From: Parasponia andersonii
Taxonomy: Eukaryota > Streptophyta > Magnoliopsida > Rosales > Cannabaceae
NCBI GenBank assembly: GCA_002914805.1
Contig: JXTB01000235.1
Location: forward strand, 571,634 to 635,633
DNA length: 64,000 nucleotides
Direction: 5' to 3'
Of the stretch, positions 60,245 through 64,000 are shown piece after piece. A program made the position numbers and the translations under genes. Positions within the stretch are counted from its first letter, which is position 1; each line of letters opens with the position of its first letter. Below the pieces are notes generated by a model, which saw only the letters and a list, made by a program, of their open reading frames with translations, did not search any database and was not told where the DNA came from.

Positions 60245-61610
60245 GGTCAATATGATCTTGACTCAAGCCAAGCGATTCCTGACCATAGTCAAGATATTTC
60301 TGTCTCAAATCAAGATCTTCTTGACCTTGGGTCAGGAAGTTCTTGAACCTGGGTTAAAGAGCACTTGACCCTTAATTAATATTATTACTTTATTTAACTT
60401 TATGTTTTACTATTATTCAGCTGGAATTGTGATATATTTTTCATCAAGTATGTTGAGTTTCTGATGTCCGACAAGCCAATTACCAATGTCACTGCCGAAA
60501 GGATGGAATAGTTCCATCATAAGCTTGGATGCGATTTGTATTATCATATATTACAAAAATATGAGGACTATGCCGAAACTAACCGATAGGAGTGACCCAA
60601 TTTAGAGAAATAAAGACAATATTTTTATTCTGATTATGGTCTAAATAATTTTTTTTTTTTTTGGGCTTTTGGTTTCTATGGTTGTTGAACAATATCTAGT
60701 TTCTAATAATATTTTTTGGTATATTTGATAACAATCATTTTGCCAAAACTCATCTCTTTAGTAAATGTTTCAGTGAAATTGAGTGTATTTGATTAAAACC
60801 TTATTTATTACTACAACTCAAGCAAAATTTGACTCTATGTAGGGCTATCTTGACTTCAAGTTAAATATTACTTGATCTAAAGTTAAGAAATTTTTGAATT
60901 GACAAGCACATAAAATTGTATTCAATTTTTATATTAAAGAGATTGTGACCCCAGACAAGAAAATCTTGGGGTCAATACGTTCTTGACCTAATTAACGAAT
61001 TAGAAAACAAAAATAACAAATTTTTTGATCCCATACAAGAAAATCTTGACATGAAATCAATAAGTTTCAATTTATAAATTTAAGAACACATCTCATATAA
61101 CATTGTGACCAAATTTCATATACACACTTTATGACCCTTACTAAAAATGTCATCGACTCCAAGTCGAGCACTTCTTTCCTTAAGTCAATATCTTTTTGAC
61201 CTTAGGTCAAGAATATCTTAACTCCAAGTCAATAATTTCTTGCCCCCATTTCAAGAATTGCTTGACCCCAAGTTAATAACTTCTTGCTCTAAAGGCAAGA
61301 GTTTCTTGATTTCAAGTCAGGATTCTTTTGTCCCATTCTTGTAGAGTAGTCTGAAGATTCACTAATCGTACTATAGAGTGGAATCGGATTATGGAAAGTC
61401 TGTTTGTTGTGCCCTAAATTGCCACAGCTTGAATACTTTTGCTTAACTGAGTCCCCGACGATTGATTTAATATAATATTGACTAAAGGTCAAGAGAATGT
61501 TTACGTAAGGTCAAGTTAGTCTTGACCCTACATTAAAATCAGTTTGACCTACTTCTTCAAGTCAATATAATATTGATCAAATGTTAAGGGAATTTTGACC
61601 TAAGCCGTTA
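60245..61610. repeat. Degenerate repeat block rich in TTGAC/GTCAA
   Basis: Imperfect units of the form CTTGACCYYAAGTCAAGAAYTT, partly palindromic. They are clustered at 60245-60370, 60830-61060 and 61180-61600. By hand I count about 23 TTGAC or GTCAA pentamers, against roughly three expected from base composition. TTGAC is the core of the WRKY W-box, but decay of a palindromic minisatellite would give the same picture. Confidence 0.55.
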
Positions 61611-61865
61611 CAACGAGATCTAAAAGACATTAAGAAGATAATGAATATACCAAAACATAAAATTTTTAGCATAATAATGTCCAAATCAATATTATCGTCC
61701 TCTTTCAAATATTACTCAGTCAATATCAATCATAAAAAACTGATCTTGAACAAAACTTCATTACTTACCTTTAGAACCCAAATAACTATCTATCCTTACC
61801 GCTTTCCAATTGAGTTTTTTTTTTACAAAATAGTCAAATAGTAGTTGAGAAATATTGTTGAAAAC

Positions 61866-61920
61866 AAAGAGAAAAAGAGAGAGCGAGAGAGAGAGAGAGA
61901 GAGAGAAAACATGAACTAGA

Positions 61921-61960
<40 letters not shown>
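61866..61960. repeat. GA microsatellites
   Basis: Two long GA runs (about 61872-61908 and 61922-61958) in a purine-rich region that extends to about 62150. Confidence 0.9.
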
Positions 61961-62148
61961 TAAAATGAAAAACAATAAGACGTAGAGATAGAGAGATTAA
62001 TTGGATTAGTAGTCTAGAACTTTTATATTTCTTTAGAGATGGAAACCAAACCTTTGATCTTTGAAGAGAGAACTGAAAAAGACATGAGAGAAAGAGAGAG
62101 AACGAGAATGCAAAAGAAAAAGTAGTGACAGATTATTGAGAAAGATAG

Positions 62149-62666
62149 AGGAACATTTAATATTTCACCTACCTTTTTCATTTTTGGCTAGAGGGCAAGT
62201 TTGGAAACCATTTTTTTCCTCTCTCTACTTAGTCCTCTTTTTTATTAGTCCAAAAAAAGTTACTATATCATCGTAGTCCTATAAAAAATTAAAGGTCCCC
62301 AATTAGTTTGATCCATATCCTTTTCTCGAAAAGTAACCCCAAGCAGCCCATTTTCAGCCCATTTTCTTTTTTTACGCTAAGCCTAAAGCCCCAACCCAAC
62401 ACTCTCTCCAGTCGCCCCAACGCTCGCGGCCCTCTCTTGCTTTGTCTGTCTCTCGCGACTGTCCCACCCTCCCTTGCCATCTCAGTTAGTCTCTCTCATT
62501 CTCTTGATTACTGATTAGTAGTATATTTTCCAATATTTTGATGGACTTCGTAGCTTCTTACATTCTTAATGTTGCTTTAAAAATAGATAAATTAATTAAT
62601 AACTTATGGTTTGATTAATCTGTCTCCACTAATAAACATTTACGTATTCATAGATAACAGATTTAC
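62149..62666 (+). promoter_or_regulatory. Promoter and CT-rich leader module, copy B (upstream of SRP19)
   Basis: 518 bp matching 46093-46599 in the same orientation, with unrelated flanks. TATA-like CCTATAAAAAATTAAAG near 62279. The AGCCCATT element is present twice (about 62346 and 62356), against once in copy A. It has the same CT-rich leader. It lies 1.15 kb upstream of the SRP19 start codon. Confidence 0.55.
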
Positions 62667-63817
62667 TAGAGATGAAAGGTAATTTTAGGCCCTTTGAAAA
62701 TAATTAGAGTAAAAATCTTTAATGTGTCTCAGTCCTATTATCTATAGGACTCGGAGAAAAATGTTGGCGTCTCTCGCTATTAATGCTAGGAAGAATAATA
62801 TTTATTTATAGTTCACCAAAACATGAACGATACATGGTATGATAGTTCCTAAATCTAATTATTGAATATATATGGCCCGTTTGGTATTAGATTTGGATCC
62901 ATTTTTTTAAACCCAAAAACATTGAAAACACGCAGTCCAATAAATACTTGTTTGGTGGGCTTGTATCACAAAACAAAACTGTTTCCAAGCCCAACTCAGA
63001 AAATAGGCTAACGATTATTTATCGTTTTGGGATATTACTCAAAACTCAGACCCGTGCTCTTTCCTCCCCTGCGCAGCCATTGATGAAGCTTGACCCAATC
63101 AGCTCCTCTAACCATCGACGAGCTGCAGCCATGGATGAAGCTTGAAGCTGACTCAATCAGATTCCTCCTCTGCCATCGACGAAGCTTGAAGCTCGACTCA
63201 TCAGATTCCTTCTCTGCCATCGACGAGCTCCGGTAATTGACGAGCTCCACTCAATCTATAGGAGGTAGCCTCAAAATTTCCTTCTCTTTTTCTCTTCTCT
63301 TGCATCTGCAGCAGTTTTATTCCTTTACCCAAAAAAATTTCAAACAATTTCTAGGGTTTAAATTCAAACAATTTCATTTGCATCTGAATTGGAAAATAGA
63401 TTAGGGTTCTCCCTCGTAGACAATTTTTGAGTGTCTTATTACTCTTATCCAAGTAAAAATGATTTTGGTGATGAGGAATTTTGAATATAGTTGTGAGATT
63501 TCTATGTATAGTTGGATTGTTGTATTGGGTTGTGTTTTGAACTCCTTTTAACCTGTTGGGTTGCTCTCTGGGTCTTTAATACTAAAGATGTTAAAGATCT
63601 TTCGGTTTTCTGATTTGTGCAGAGATTGATTTAGTTGGTTGTAACTCTAGATATTAGCCGCTATCCTTTGTATTTTTTTTTTCACTAGAATCAGTTTCAT
63701 TTCTTATTCTAAATAAAAAGGGAAACAAGGGTGTATAGTATTAGCATACATTATTGGCTATTTTATTCAGTTTAATCTTATCCAACTTAGTATTTTCAGG
63801 GCTGTTTACCAGAGACA
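62667..63817 (+). other. SRP19 upstream region and 5' UTR with a probable leader intron
   Basis: A leader exon may end at 63264 before GTAGCC, with the acceptor TATTTTCAG at 63791-63799, leaving 18 nt of leader (63800-63817) before the start codon. The presumed leader contains a tandem repeat of about 43-50 bp, roughly three units, at about 63080-63235, built on CATCGACGAAGCTTGAAGCT. No other gene seen. Confidence 0.4.
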
Positions 63818-63994
63818 ATGGACGGAGAGGTAGCCAGTATTAAGAAATGGGTAGTTCTATATCCCGTTTATATAAATTCGAAGAAAACTATAGCCGAAGG
63901 GAGGCGAATTTGTGTGACCAAGGCATGTGAGAATCCTACTTGTGCTGAAATTGGGGACTGCTGCAGCCACTTCAAACTCCCTTTTGCAATTGAG
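63818..63994 (+). CDS. SRP19: Signal recognition particle 19 kDa protein, first coding exon (partial at window end)
   Basis: SRP19 binds SRP RNA helices and helps SRP54 load during assembly of the particle that targets secretory proteins to the endoplasmic reticulum. The exon encodes 59 residues, MDGEVASIKKWVVLYPVYIN to CCSHFKLPFAIE, with the conserved KKWVVLYPVYINSKKTIAEG-type start and the GRRI...ACENPTCAEI block of the plant protein. Usual length is about 140-150 residues, so more than half lies beyond the window. The exon ends in phase 0 before GTATCC. The start follows an acceptor at 63799 and is the first ATG of the spliced leader piece. Confidence 0.92.
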
Positions 63995-64000
63995 GTATCC

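Noticed and set aside
45678-62900. Shared word TTTGGTATTAGATTTGG at 45685 and 62881 as ends of one large element holding RUS2
   Set aside because: Both copies are in the same orientation, similarity ends after about 20 bp, and no target duplication was found. More likely two small unrelated MITE ends.

Overview
This is a gene-poor, transposon-rich stretch of AT-rich nuclear DNA from a flowering plant, almost certainly a eudicot. The evidence is three spliced plant genes with short GT-AG introns, plant-specific retroelement lineages (Tat-type Ty3/gypsy with a second RNase H, Ty1/copia with a methionine-tRNA primer site, chromovirus-type LTRs), TTF-type hAT transposons and an L1-type LINE. There are two assembly gaps (18478-18823 and 33659-33925) and at least one patch of poor base calls inside a host gene.

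Host genes. (1) 1181-3427, +: a four-exon NRT1/PTR family (NPF5-like) transporter with an open frame of 543 residues. (2) 48909-52077, +: a DUF647 gene matching ROOT UV-B SENSITIVE 2 (RUS2/WXR1). Ten exons add up exactly to 428 codons plus stop, but the third exon (49883-49971) is unreadable although it has the right place and length. (3) 63818-63994, +: the first coding exon of SRP19, the 19-kDa subunit of the signal recognition particle, cut by the window edge. A 0.5-kb promoter and leader module occurs twice in the same orientation, upstream of RUS2 (46093-46599) and upstream of SRP19 (62149-62666).

Transposon layout. 3.5-7.5 kb: two chromovirus-type solo LTRs, one young with a target duplication and one diverged. 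8.0-12.66 kb: two hAT remnants in opposite orientation. 12.66-23.37 kb: a nearly full-length but broken Tat-type gypsy element with an antisense reading-frame region between integrase and 3' LTR. 23.85-26.08 kb: another solo LTR. 28.2-35.2 kb: a solo Tat LTR and a partial second Tat element on the minus strand, itself interrupted by a chromovirus solo LTR and a copia solo LTR. 35.2-43.3 kb: a broken copia element whose 3' LTR runs into a 5'-truncated LINE (43.3-45.1 kb). 53.3-55.77 kb: a fold-back structure whose arms are minisatellites. 55.77-58.0 kb: another copy of the same copia LTR plus some internal sequence. 58-62 kb: unclassified sequence with a TATA-bearing promoter-like block and a block rich in TTGAC/GTCAA motifs.

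The host genes do not form a pathway; they sit as islands among nested repeats. The observations most worth a second look are the corrupted RUS2 exon, the duplicated promoter module, the fold-back minisatellite element, the cysteine-rich tail of the NPF transporter and the Tat antisense region that recurs in a second copy.
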